Of a DNA stretch of 44,381 bases, positions 7,999 through 16,431 are shown in pieces. Position numbers and translations under genes: made by a program. Each line of letters begins with the position of its first letter. The stretch's first letter is position 1. Origin of the DNA: Akkermansia muciniphila (GTDB taxonomy: Bacteria > Verrucomicrobiota > Verrucomicrobiia > Verrucomicrobiales > Akkermansiaceae); assembly GCA_945890645.1 (NCBI GenBank), contig CAMDCV010000034.1:1-44381 (forward strand). Reading direction: 5' to 3'. The notes below the pieces were generated by a model, which was not told the DNA's origin, did not search any database, and worked only from the letters and a program-made list of their open reading frames with translations.

Positions 7999-9756
7999 CT
8001 AGTTCATCAACTGCTGCTCGATCGCGCGCTCCATTGCTTGCTCGACGATTTTTGCCGCTAGGGCTTCGGTGGCTTGATCAAGCTTCTGCACCGCTTGCTT
8101 CAGCACACGTGCTTCGGTTTGCAACAACGCGGCTTTCACCGCTGCGACCGATGCATCAATCGACTGCCGCTCCTCCGCACTGAGCCACTCATGACCGATC
8201 GCCAGCGCGGCCTCCACGGCGGGCAATAATTCCTCCGCCTTGAGCTTGGCCTCGGTCCACACACGCTCGGCCATGTCACTGAAAGCGTGCTCCACGGACT
8301 CGCTTACCATTTGCTCGACCTTTGCATCGCTTACATCGACGGCAGAATGCTCGATCACTAATACTTGATCGATCCCCGTCGCAACATCGCGAGCAAGCAC
8401 TTCGAGAATGCCATTTTCATCCAAACGAAATTGCACCCCGATACGCGCCTGACCTTTCGGGGCTGGAGCGAAGGGCACATCGACCTGACCCAACTCCCAA
8501 TTATCACGCGCCATTTCTCGCTCTCCTTGCAAGACGCGGATGCGCATTGCCTTTTGTCCAGCAACGGCATTGGTGAACATTTCGCCAGCCTTGCAGGGAA
8601 TCGTAGTATTGCGTGGGATCAACACATTCATCAATCCACCCAATGTCTCAATACCGAGACTGAGCGGCGTGATATCTAACAACACCATCTGCTTCATCGC
8701 GCCGCTGAGCATGCCCGCCTGAATCGTCGCACCGAGTGCGATTGCTTCATCCGGATGCTGAGAAACATCAGCCACTTTTCCAAAACATGCCTCCACCGCC
8801 GCGCGCACAGCTGGGATGCGAGTGCTGCCGCCCACCAAAACCACGGCATCCACTTCGTTAGGCAAAAGCCGAGCATCATTCAAGGCTTTGTGGCAACAAG
8901 CAATCGTGCGCGCAATCCAAGGCTGCATCCACTCGTTCCACTGCGCTTGCGTCAACAAGGCAGAAAAACTTTTTTCCCTTTCGTAAAAAGGCAGCACGAA
9001 GGTTTCATCGTCTCGCTGCGACAGCGAGCACTTCACTCGCTCTGCTTCCATCAGCCAACGACTCCGCTCTTGCTGGTTGAGTTGCTCTAGCTCTATGCCG
9101 GCGCGACGTGCCATCGCAGAGGCCATTGTGCGATCAAGATCATCGCCACCCAGCTGTGTATCACCGTGAGTCGCTAGCACTTGGAAGACCCCTTCCTGCA
9201 TCTCTAAAATCGATAAATCAAAGGTACCGCCGCCAAGATCATACACTGCCACTCGTGAACGATCACCGAGCTGATCGAGACCATAGCTCAGCGCTGCGGC
9301 GGTGGGTTCATTGATGATGCGCACGACTTCCAAGCCTGCCATTTCACCGGCACGTTTCGTCGCCTGACGTTGACCATCATGGAAATACGCGGGCACGGTG
9401 ATTACGGCCTTGTGCACCGCATGACCGAGCCGCCACTCCGCCACACGTTTGAGTTCTCCGAGAATCAATGCACTGATTTCCTCAGCGGATTTCCCTAACA
9501 AATTTTCCCGATCTGCTGGGTCAAGATCGCGTCCCACCAATCGCTTCACACTCGTGATCACGCGTCCGCCATCGAGCGCACGACGACGCAAGGCCTTACG
9601 CCCGATCTCCACCATACCATCTTCATTAAGCCAGACGGCACTGGGCATGATGCGTTTCCCCTCTTCATCCGCGAGTAGGATGGGAAAACCAGAATCCACC
9701 ACACCGATGGCCGAGTTGGTGGTGCCTAGGTCGATGCCTACGATGATGTCGTTCAT
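7999..9756 (-). CDS. Hsp70-family chaperone (DnaK/HscA-like)
   Basis: 585 residues, shorter than typical DnaK (about 640). The ATPase domain (about 1-370) carries the family signatures: GIDLGTTNSAIG at 6-17, VYDLGGGTFDLS in the middle and VVLVGGSTRIPAVRAA before residue 330. The substrate-binding domain follows (LLDITPLSLGIETLGG), then a helical lid that is short and ends IEQQLMN without the acidic EEVD-like or Gly-rich DnaK tail. It is probably a secondary, specialised Hsp70 and not the housekeeping DnaK, since no grpE or dnaJ is adjacent. The gene lies 7 bases after the PtsN-like gene on the same strand and is probably co-transcribed with it. Confidence 0.88.
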   Translation of the reverse strand: MNDIIVGIDLGTTNSAIGVVDSGFPILLADEEGKRIMPSAVWLNEDGMVEIGRKALRRRALDGGRVITSVKRLVGRDLDPADRENLLGKSAEEISALILGELKRVAEWRLGHAVHKAVITVPAYFHDGQRQATKRAGEMAGLEVVRIINEPTAAALSYGLDQLGDRSRVAVYDLGGGTFDLSILEMQEGVFQVLATHGDTQLGGDDLDRTMASAMARRAGIELEQLNQQERSRWLMEAERVKCSLSQRDDETFVLPFYEREKSFSALLTQAQWNEWMQPWIARTIACCHKALNDARLLPNEVDAVVLVGGSTRIPAVRAAVEACFGKVADVSQHPDEAIALGATIQAGMLSGAMKQMVLLDITPLSLGIETLGGLMNVLIPRNTTIPCKAGEMFTNAVAGQKAMRIRVLQGEREMARDNWELGQVDVPFAPAPKGQARIGVQFRLDENGILEVLARDVATGIDQVLVIEHSAVDVSDAKVEQMVSESVEHAFSDMAERVWTEAKLKAEELLPAVEAALAIGHEWLSAEERQSIDASVAAVKAALLQTEARVLKQAVQKLDQATEALAAKIVEQAMERAIEQQLMN

Positions 9757-9763
9757 GATGCAA

Positions 9764-10237
9764 TCAATCCTTCAGCACCACGACTTTATTACAAAACAAT
9801 GCATACAAATCTTCGACATCGCAGGCGCGCATCATGGCATCGCGCGTTTCCGGTTTTGTAAACATGCGCGCGATGGCCGCCAGCGCGTGCAAATGCTTTT
9901 GATACGGATTCCGTGGTGAAATGAATAACACCACAAAGTGCACAAGCTCTTGATCCTGCGCCTCGAAATCGATGCCTGGGATCGAACGACCGAAGACCGC
10001 GACTACATCCTGCAGAGATTCGGAAAACGCATGAGGGATCGCCACACCGCCACCGACACCTGTGCTTACGAGGGATTCTCTCTGGTGCAAACTATGTGCT
10101 ACTTCTTCACGCCACTCCGCAGGAAAGTCCCCGGCAGCTATCAAATGATCGAGCAATTCTTCCATCGCATGCCAACGGTCACTCGCCTGCAAATCGAGCA
10201 GGATGTGTTCTTGTGGCAAAATTTCGGAAAGCTTCAT
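9764..10237 (-). CDS. PTS EIIA domain protein, PtsN/fructose type
   Basis: 157 residues, one complete PTS EIIA type-2 domain. The phosphorylatable histidine is His69 in GVAIPHA, within the family pattern of ESLVSTGVGGGVAIPHA. A second conserved part, VVLFISPRNPYQKHLHALAAIAR, forms the later helices. PtsN proteins do not carry sugar; they relay phosphate in the nitrogen-PTS and control K+ transport and other targets. No EI or HPr gene is in the window. The downstream neighbour is an Hsp70 gene 7 bases away, an unusual pairing; the upstream neighbour is the TrhO-RluA gene 62 bases away. The start ATG at 10237 gives the usual N-terminus (MKLSEILPQE). Confidence 0.87.
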   Translation of the reverse strand: MKLSEILPQEHILLDLQASDRWHAMEELLDHLIAAGDFPAEWREEVAHSLHQRESLVSTGVGGGVAIPHAFSESLQDVVAVFGRSIPGIDFEAQDQELVHFVVLFISPRNPYQKHLHALAAIARMFTKPETRDAMMRACDVEDLYALFCNKVVVLKD

Positions 10238-10299
10238 CGGTATTTAGCGCGGTATCTGTAACGGTGCACACCACAGATGGCAAGTGGTTTTTGCCGTTG

Positions 10300-12108
10300 T
10301 TAGATGGCATCTATGGCGGCCCATGCAGGACGTGCATCTTCAAATGTCAAACGCTCACCCGTCAGTGGATGGTCGCAACTCAAACGCCACGCATGCAATT
10401 GCATCGGTTCATCAGTGCAGTCTAGCGTTTGTGTTGCTGCCACCTTACCATGCAACAGATAAGTAGCATCACCGCAAACAGGAAAGCCTAGATGCCACAG
10501 ATGAACGCGAATTTGATTGGTACGACCACTGTGCAGAGACGCTTGCAATAAGGCCGTGCCGTCCGGGAATCGATGCAAGAGAGTGAAGTCGGTGCGCGAC
10601 TCTGAGCCATTCTCTTCATCGACTTCGCGCGAACCCGCCACTTCGGGACCAGTGCTGATCGATGCTTCGCATCGATGTTGTTCCCACTCGGGATGACCCT
10701 GTACGCGGACGAGATACGTTTTCTCCAAAGTGCGTTTATGAAACTGTCGTTGCATTTGCGCACAGATCGGGCGCGTGCGGGCAAACAACACCAGACCCGC
10801 GGTGTTCGCATCGAGCCGATGCACGGGACGCGGTGCGGGATGCACGACTTGGTTGATGATCGATTGCAGAGTATTGCGAACAAAGCGGCCACAGGGATGC
10901 ATCGGCAGCGGGGCTGGCTTGCGGATCACTATGAGAGCACTGTCTTCGTAGAGAAACTGAATGTCCGCATTCACATCAGGCTCGGCAGCGAGGACCATGC
11001 GCTGATTGTAGCGCTCACCACTGCGCACGATTTGTGCGCCATCCACCACTTCCCCGCGCTCATTGCGAAAGCGACCCTCGGCGAGCCTTTGCCGCCACTC
11101 GGTCTCAGCAATTTGCGGAAACAAACGCACTAACAAATCACCCAAGTTCCACTGATCGAAATCTTGTTTGATGAAAAGCGGACGTTGGTTTTCATAAGGC
11201 ACACTGCCTGGCAAAGGATGCACGACTATTTCTAACGCCTTACGACGTTTCGCAAGCGTCTCGTGCATGATCTGTTCCTGACTGACGAAGCAATACGGAC
11301 AAGAAATGCCCTCGACATAACGCGGGTCCTGTTGCTCTTCGACCTCCAACGGGGCTTGGCAATGAAAACAAAGCGCCGATGGCGTCTCGCGCAAACTGGG
11401 ATCAACACCGACGCGATGATCGAACACAAAACATTCACCGTCATAGTGATCGCCGCCGACCTCTTCAAAGTATTTCAAAATTCCCCCATCGAGCTGGAAG
11501 ACATTTTCAAATCCCTGCAACTCCATAAACGGCGCCGCTTTTTCACAGCGGATGCCGCCCGTGCAGAAAGTAACGATCGGTTGCTTCTTCAAATCCTCCG
11601 GAAGCTTTGCTACGGCAGCGGGAAACTGACGGAAGGTATCCACACCAATTGGAATCGCATTACGAAAGGTGCCAAGCTTCACTTCATAATCATTGCGCGT
11701 ATCGATCAAAGTCACCGGACGTCCCTCATCGAGCCACTGCTTCAAGGTCGCGGCAGGAAGATGGCGCGACGTGTATTTCGCCGGATCCACTTCCGGCACG
11801 CCGAAGGAAATGATTTCTTTTTTGATGCGCACCAGCATGCGATTAAATGGCTGATGATCGCTTTCACTGAACTTCGCCTGAAATTTTTCCAAGCCGGGAA
11901 TGCTCCGCACCACGCTAATGAGGTGATCGATGTCTTGACGTCGCCCCGCTAAAAACAAGTTAATACCTTCGGTACTTAACAAGATCGTGCCTTTGAGATG
12001 ATGCGCTTTGCACTCGCTGATTAATTTCTCACGCCACTCTTTCAATTGATCGAGCTGGGCAAAAAGATAACCGGAGATGTTACTGTAAACTGACGAAGGC
12101 GGATTCAT
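10300..12108 (-). CDS. fusion of TrhO-type rhodanese and RluA-type pseudouridine synthase
   Basis: 602 residues made of two RNA-modifying enzymes. Residues about 1-290 match TrhO (YceA), which hydroxylates U34 of tRNA to ho5U: the N-terminal domain with GTILLSTEGIN, a rhodanese domain with LIDTRNDYE and the active-site loop FCTGGIRCEKA (about 181-191), then a zinc-like C-x2-C, C-x2-C cluster (Cys247, 250, 270, 273). Residues about 310-602 match the RluA family: an S4-like part (LGDLLVRLF), the catalytic RPVHRLDANTAGLVL with Asp433, and the closing RTNQIRVH and DPLTG-like HPLTGERL. ATG 12108 is chosen because it gives the normal TrhO start; the frame is open to 12147. Each half looks complete, so both activities are expected. 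Divergent from the DCC gene. Confidence 0.85.
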   Translation of the reverse strand: MNPPSSVYSNISGYLFAQLDQLKEWREKLISECKAHHLKGTILLSTEGINLFLAGRRQDIDHLISVVRSIPGLEKFQAKFSESDHQPFNRMLVRIKKEIISFGVPEVDPAKYTSRHLPAATLKQWLDEGRPVTLIDTRNDYEVKLGTFRNAIPIGVDTFRQFPAAVAKLPEDLKKQPIVTFCTGGIRCEKAAPFMELQGFENVFQLDGGILKYFEEVGGDHYDGECFVFDHRVGVDPSLRETPSALCFHCQAPLEVEEQQDPRYVEGISCPYCFVSQEQIMHETLAKRRKALEIVVHPLPGSVPYENQRPLFIKQDFDQWNLGDLLVRLFPQIAETEWRQRLAEGRFRNERGEVVDGAQIVRSGERYNQRMVLAAEPDVNADIQFLYEDSALIVIRKPAPLPMHPCGRFVRNTLQSIINQVVHPAPRPVHRLDANTAGLVLFARTRPICAQMQRQFHKRTLEKTYLVRVQGHPEWEQHRCEASISTGPEVAGSREVDEENGSESRTDFTLLHRFPDGTALLQASLHSGRTNQIRVHLWHLGFPVCGDATYLLHGKVAATQTLDCTDEPMQLHAWRLSCDHPLTGERLTFEDARPAWAAIDAI

Positions 12109-12218
12109 GAAGCGCGCGACACTAGCCAACTCCGCATATCTTGCCAAGTGGGATTATCCCGGCAGTTCGTATCTCGACGCTTTTAAGAATAGGATTTTCG
12201 ACAAAAGTAAAAAATCTA

Positions 12219-12254
12219 TTGCAAATTCATTATTTTCAGATAATACTGAAAATA
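12219..12254 (+). promoter_or_regulatory. candidate promoter overlapped by a 9+9 palindrome
   Basis: TTGCAA at 12219-12224 and TAATAC at 12241-12246 are 16 bases apart and could be -35 and -10 elements for the downstream plus-strand operon. The -10 lies inside a perfect inverted repeat: TATTTTCAG at 12231-12239 and CTGAAAATA at 12246-12254 with a 6-base centre. The ATG of the next gene is 16 bases further on, with GGGA before it. A dimeric repressor bound here would block the promoter. It could also act as an RNA hairpin at the 5' end of the message. Confidence 0.5.
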
Positions 12255-12269
12255 CCGAAAGGGACTACC

Positions 12270-12725
12270 ATGAATTTACCGAAAGAAATCAAAGGAATCG
12301 AAGTGTTTTACGATGGTCGCTGTGGAATGTGCTGTTCGTTTCATGAATGGATCAACCGCCAACCGCGCGCCTTTCCGATCGACTTCATCCCCTACCAAGC
12401 CGCGCATGCCGAACAAATTTTCCCAGGTCTCGGCACGCTCGACCCGGCACGGGAGATGGTCGTGCGGACGAGCGAAAACCAAATTTTTCGCGGTGCGGAA
12501 GCATGGGTGTGGTGTCTTTACAGTTGCGCGAATTATCAGAGCGCGGCTCGCCGACTCGGTGGTCCGGGACTGCTGCCCATCGCCATCCGCGCCTGTCGGG
12601 TTTTGGCCGCAAATCGCCACAGCTTGAGCAAAGTGTTTTTCCGCAGCAAGGACAAGAAAGTGCGGGAGGAATTACATCACATGGAGACGACGAACTGTGA
12701 AGAGGGCTACTGTGTGACGAAATGA
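12270..12725 (+). CDS. DCC-type thiol-disulfide oxidoreductase family protein (DUF393)
   Basis: 151 residues. The N-terminus has the family motif FYDGRCGMCCSFHEW: Asp-Gly followed by a C-x2-C pair that is expected to be redox-active in a thioredoxin-like fold. Further family features are DFIPYQ and a later RGAEAWVWCL segment, where DUF393 proteins usually have a conserved helix. The tail ends with two more cysteines (NCEEGYCVTK). The frame is open to 12141, but ATG 12270 places the motif near the N-terminus as usual and has GGGA upstream. The next three genes follow with gaps of 18 bases or overlaps, so it heads an operon with two membrane proteins and a membrane acyltransferase. Confidence 0.82.
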   Translation: MNLPKEIKGIEVFYDGRCGMCCSFHEWINRQPRAFPIDFIPYQAAHAEQIFPGLGTLDPAREMVVRTSENQIFRGAEAWVWCLYSCANYQSAARRLGGPGLLPIAIRACRVLAANRHSLSKVFFRSKDKKVREELHHMETTNCEEGYCVTK

Positions 12726-12743
12726 ATATCTAACGAAAATCCG

Positions 12744-13148
12744 ATGAACGTGTTATTTTTGGAAATTGGGTTGCGCATCGCAGGGTTGATGCTGCTGGGA
12801 TTGGTGGTGGCAAATTTTGTTGCCGCCAAACGTTTGCAATACGCTTACAACCTTGCGGGTTCGGCGACTATGGTGCGACAGATTTTTTATGTCCACTGCG
12901 CTTACATTATTGCCATCGTCTCAGCTCTAGCACTGTTATGTTTGGGTTGGCCGGAGTTGCTCCATGAAGAAACAATGGGGCGAATACTTAGCGGATTTTT
13001 CGGACTCTTCTGGGCCAGCCGTGTGATCGTGCAACTCACCTACTACGACAAAGAAGTGCGTCGAAAAGAACGAGCATGGGACGTGTTTTTTCTGGCTATT
13101 TTTGCCCTGCTTAGCACGGTGTTTACTTTAGCGGCCATCCATCCATGA
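12744..13148 (+). CDS. membrane protein, four helices (134 aa)
   Basis: Function not recognised. It has four probable membrane helices at about residues 5-27, 48-68, 82-100 and 113-131. A VYVHCAYI-like segment (FYVHCAYIIAIVSAL) and FWASRVIVQLTYYDKEVRRKERAWD are the most distinctive parts. The following gene encodes a protein with the same plan and similar landmarks (a YSIYVWSSHV segment, WWSVRLYLQFFGFD), so the two are probably old duplicates that may form a heteromer. The stop codon overlaps the ATG of that gene by 4 bases, indicating translational coupling. It begins 18 bases after the DCC gene. Confidence 0.65.
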   Translation: MNVLFLEIGLRIAGLMLLGLVVANFVAAKRLQYAYNLAGSATMVRQIFYVHCAYIIAIVSALALLCLGWPELLHEETMGRILSGFFGLFWASRVIVQLTYYDKEVRRKERAWDVFFLAIFALLSTVFTLAAIHP

Positions 13149-13588
13149 AAGAGCTTTTACAAATCGGTTTATTGCTCGGCGGTTACTCACTGGTCGCGCT
13201 GTGCATCGCCAGTTTTTGGATTCCGAAAGTACTTCGATGGCGTGAAAAATTGTCGGGGCTGACTCCCTTGATGCGAGAATTGTGGTGGACTTATTCGATC
13301 TACGTGTGGAGCAGCCATGTATTCTTTGCCGTGTTATCGTTAGGCTTTGGCGGTTGGTTGATGGGAGGAAGCGGCTCCGCGATGGCAATGTGTACATTCA
13401 TGCTGTTGTGGTGGTCGGTGCGTCTCTACTTGCAGTTTTTCGGCTTTGACCTGAGCGAAGTGGAACCAAGCTTCACGAATCGATTGGCGAAACATTTGCT
13501 TACCCTGCTTTTTATGTGCTTGGTGATTTTGTATGCGAGTTTGCTGAGCTGGAATGCCGGATGGCTGCCGGGAGGAGGTTTCCCATGA
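13145..13588 (+). CDS. membrane protein, four helices, related to preceding gene (147 aa)
   Basis: Function not recognised. It has four probable helices at about residues 5-26, 50-73, 78-100 and 115-137. A basic loop (PKVLRWREKLSGLTPLMRELWW) after helix 1 corresponds to KRLQYAYNLAGSATMVRQIFY in the previous protein, and WWSVRLYLQFFGFDLSEVEPS corresponds to FWASRVIVQLTYYDKEV. The C-terminus is a glycine-rich WLPGGGFP. It overlaps the preceding gene by 4 bases and its TGA overlaps the ATG of the acyltransferase gene (ATGA), so all three are translated together. A strong GGGAGGAGG at 13570-13578 inside its end serves the next gene. Confidence 0.65.
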   Translation: MKELLQIGLLLGGYSLVALCIASFWIPKVLRWREKLSGLTPLMRELWWTYSIYVWSSHVFFAVLSLGFGGWLMGGSGSAMAMCTFMLLWWSVRLYLQFFGFDLSEVEPSFTNRLAKHLLTLLFMCLVILYASLLSWNAGWLPGGGFP

Positions 13589-14499
13589 TGACTTCGATTC
13601 CAATTTTGGTCATTGCGGGAATCGTAACTGGTCCTATTCTAGCAACAATAAAAGTGCTATGGCTCAAACGGCTTAGCGGATGGATGGTTTTGTTGGCGCT
13701 TGTTGGGTGCGCTAATTTCGCTCTTATTGAGCATCATGCCGTATCACGAATGGTGGGAATTTGCTGCGTTCTGTTAGCCAGCATGAAAGGTCTGGTGTAT
13801 GCCGAATGGGCCGTCGGACAGAGGCTTCCCCTCTTACGATACCTTGTATTCGCGATCCTGTGGTTCGGCATGGATCCAGGAACGTTTCAACATCGACGCG
13901 CAGGATTGAGTTGGAAGAACGATGTGTTCATCGGCTCAATCTTGATGATGATCGGCACTCTCGGTGCGTGGTTAGTGTGGGCGATGGAGTGGCATCAGAT
14001 TCTCATCATGTTTCTGCCCATGAGCTTGGGCTTCCACTTCGGTGCCTTGCGAGTGCTGAAAGGTGGCTTGCGAGTCGCAGGCTTCCCCGTCAGAACTTTG
14101 TTTCCGAATGTGCTAAAAGCTCAGGGCGTTAGTGATTTTTGGAGTCGTCGATGGAACGTCGGCTATTCGCAAATGATGCAACGCCTCGTCGGTAGACCCA
14201 TCGAAACAAGGTATGGCACCCATGCGGGCATGATGGCCATTTTCCTCGCATCGGGATTACTCCACGAATTAGCCATTACACTCCCAGTCCGTGCCGGCTT
14301 TGGCTTACCAACCCTTTATTTCACGCTCCACGGCATCCTGACATTGATCGAGAAAAAGACGGGCAGACAATTCGGAAAAATCCCTGCCCTGCTCGCTGTC
14401 ATGGCGCCGATGGGATTGCTTTTTCCTCCTACGTTTCAAACCGAAGTGATCCAAGAATGCCTCGGCGTGTTCGATGTGTTGAGAGATGGGTTTCGTTAA
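13585..14499 (+). CDS. wax-synthase-like MBOAT membrane acyltransferase
   Basis: 304 residues, about eight hydrophobic helices. The C-terminal half carries the marks of the wax synthase branch of membrane-bound O-acyltransferases: SDFWSRRWNVGYSQMMQRLV followed about 50 residues later by FLASGLLHELAI, whose His is the likely catalytic residue. The middle contains FGMDPGTFQHRR. Family members transfer acyl groups to an alcohol or sugar in the membrane; the substrate here cannot be told. The start is the ATG at 13585, overlapping the previous stop, with a perfect-looking GGAGG ribosome site 8 bases upstream; the frame is open further back, but only as a shadow. It is the last gene of the DCC operon and ends tail-to-tail with the peptide transporter. 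Confidence 0.8.
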   Translation: MMTSIPILVIAGIVTGPILATIKVLWLKRLSGWMVLLALVGCANFALIEHHAVSRMVGICCVLLASMKGLVYAEWAVGQRLPLLRYLVFAILWFGMDPGTFQHRRAGLSWKNDVFIGSILMMIGTLGAWLVWAMEWHQILIMFLPMSLGFHFGALRVLKGGLRVAGFPVRTLFPNVLKAQGVSDFWSRRWNVGYSQMMQRLVGRPIETRYGTHAGMMAIFLASGLLHELAITLPVRAGFGLPTLYFTLHGILTLIEKKTGRQFGKIPALLAVMAPMGLLFPPTFQTEVIQECLGVFDVLRDGFR

Positions 14500-14500
14500 A

Positions 14501-16330
14501 TCACGCATCCGGTAGGTATGACTTTGGACGATACAACATGGCGAAGGGCACATACACCACCGCAAAGATCAACATAAGAACCGTAAAGAAACGAAAGTAG
14601 CTTTGTCCCTCGAGTTTCGTTTGTCCGCCGGAGAAATACGCGATGTCATAACCGACCGTGGTTTCCTTTTTCGGCTGCACGCCGAGTTCCCTTGCTCGTC
14701 GGTCGATCCAGCGCTCTTTCGTAGCACTCGCATTTTCTCCCTCCGGCATTGTTACCTCGATGGTCAGCCCTATGTCCCAGGCCGTGCCTTTGACCCGATC
14801 AGGTCCGGCAGAAATGAGACGGCACGTATTCTGACTCGTGATCGCATACTCAATCGCATTACCCCACGCATCTTTACCGAGAGCGTCCTGAGAAATTGAC
14901 TCCACGGCCGGCAAGCGATTCCCCTGCCCTTTCGCCATGCTGATGATACGCTCCGCCGCCTTGGCCATCGGTTCCTGAGTGCGGTCGGGAAACTCGATGG
15001 ACTTCAGACTGCCGTTGTTCAAGCGCGCGATCAGATCGTCATCCGTTCCCGTCTGTTGATCGTAGCCGGGAAGAATCGCGTTCTTCGCATCCTTTATCCA
15101 CTCTTTTGGTTGCGAAGCCTGCAACGCAGAAAATTGCTCATGGCTCGACGAAGGAATCTGGATGAAACGATTGATTTCTTTGGTAAAAAAATTCCCCAAA
15201 AATACAGCCAAGAGATAAAACGCCATCACCATCGACTTCATATTCTTCGGCGCTTGGGTGTAGGAAAACTCCAGCCCGACAATCGAAATCATAATCTCCG
15301 CCGCCGTGATGATCGCAAACGCCAGCAACTGCCAACCCACCGACGGACGCTGTCCGGCATCGATCCATGTTTGAATCAGAGTGATCAAGGCAAACGAGGC
15401 CGCCACCAAAAACAAACCGATGCCAATTTTCCGCAACGGCGACAGCGGAAAAAAACGATGGATCAGCGGATAGACCAAAAACGTGAAAAGCGGAATGTAG
15501 AGCAAAATCAAAATGGGATTGATCGCCTGAATTTGCGACTCCAACCACGTAACGCCCATGAAATTCAAGTCCATGTGCTCTGCCTGTAACACCCACGATG
15601 AACCCGTTTGATCATACAAGGCCCAGAACAGAGCGATGAACAGATACAAGGGCAACAATTTCGCCAGCGCAATCAGCCCCTGAGCGGAAAACATCTCATT
15701 GAAAAATTTCCATCCTCCCGCCGGGACGTGGATGAACTTGTGACGACCTAACCAAAACATCAGCGTCGCAATCGCCATCAACACCCCTGGCACACCAAAG
15801 GCCCAATGCGGTCCATACCACTCTAACAACCACGGCGTGAGCAAGGTCGAGAAGAACGAACCGAAGTTGATTGAGAAATAAAACCAATTGTAGATTCGTG
15901 ATAAGAGGTGCTGATTGTTCGCGCCAAATTGATCGCCCACGTGCGCCGAGACACAAGGCTTAATGCCACCCGAGCCCAGACAGATCATCACCAATCCACC
16001 CATCAACCACCATTGTGAATACCCCGCTAAGCCCATACATGCCAATGCCGCATGACCCGCGCAGTAAAGCAAACTCAGAAGCATAATCGTGCGGAATTTC
16101 CCAAGAAACACATCGCTCAATAGCGCCCCAAACAACGGTGTAAAATACACCCACATGACAAAACTATGAAAGTGCTCGGTCGCTTGCGCATCGGACATCG
16201 GAGTCCCCGCCTCCGCATCCATGAGCCAGAGATACTTAGTCATGAACACCACCAGAATCGCGCGCATGCCATAGAACGAAAACCGTTCCGCCGCTTCATT
16301 GCCGATGATGTAGGGGATGCCCGGCGGCAT
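14501..16330 (-). CDS. POT-family proton-coupled peptide transporter with extra periplasmic domain
   Basis: 609 residues. The N-terminal 390 are a POT/PTR2 (MFS) di- or tripeptide symporter: the ExxERF motif in NEAAERFSFYG (11-21), the second signature GSGGIKPCVSAHVGDQFG (119-136) and a run of about ten membrane helices. Bacterial members are usually 450-520 residues. Here about 180 residues (395-575) are inserted before the last helix. Part of the insert (484-520, KDAWGNAIEY ... SAGPDRVKGTAWDIG) resembles the C-terminal lobe of GspG-type pseudopilins (DPWGNPY ... GADG). The frame is open upstream to 16747, but that is a shadow of the polymerase gene; ATG 16330 starts next to the first helix. 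It is likely transcribed after the polymerase gene, 101 bases upstream. Confidence 0.85.
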   Translation of the reverse strand: MPPGIPYIIGNEAAERFSFYGMRAILVVFMTKYLWLMDAEAGTPMSDAQATEHFHSFVMWVYFTPLFGALLSDVFLGKFRTIMLLSLLYCAGHAALACMGLAGYSQWWLMGGLVMICLGSGGIKPCVSAHVGDQFGANNQHLLSRIYNWFYFSINFGSFFSTLLTPWLLEWYGPHWAFGVPGVLMAIATLMFWLGRHKFIHVPAGGWKFFNEMFSAQGLIALAKLLPLYLFIALFWALYDQTGSSWVLQAEHMDLNFMGVTWLESQIQAINPILILLYIPLFTFLVYPLIHRFFPLSPLRKIGIGLFLVAASFALITLIQTWIDAGQRPSVGWQLLAFAIITAAEIMISIVGLEFSYTQAPKNMKSMVMAFYLLAVFLGNFFTKEINRFIQIPSSSHEQFSALQASQPKEWIKDAKNAILPGYDQQTGTDDDLIARLNNGSLKSIEFPDRTQEPMAKAAERIISMAKGQGNRLPAVESISQDALGKDAWGNAIEYAITSQNTCRLISAGPDRVKGTAWDIGLTIEVTMPEGENASATKERWIDRRARELGVQPKKETTVGYDIAYFSGGQTKLEGQSYFRFFTVLMLIFAVVYVPFAMLYRPKSYLPDA

Positions 16331-16431
16331 CGTGGTGGATTCCAGAGGTGCAGTGCGGTAGGCTTGGCTCACGCGGGGAAGTGTGCCTGCAAATTGCACC
16401 GCAGAGCAATGGAAAATATTTCCCCCTGCCC

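Noticed and set aside
11263-11952. 229-residue plus-strand open frame
   Set aside because: Antisense shadow of the TrhO part; no ribosome site and no family resemblance.
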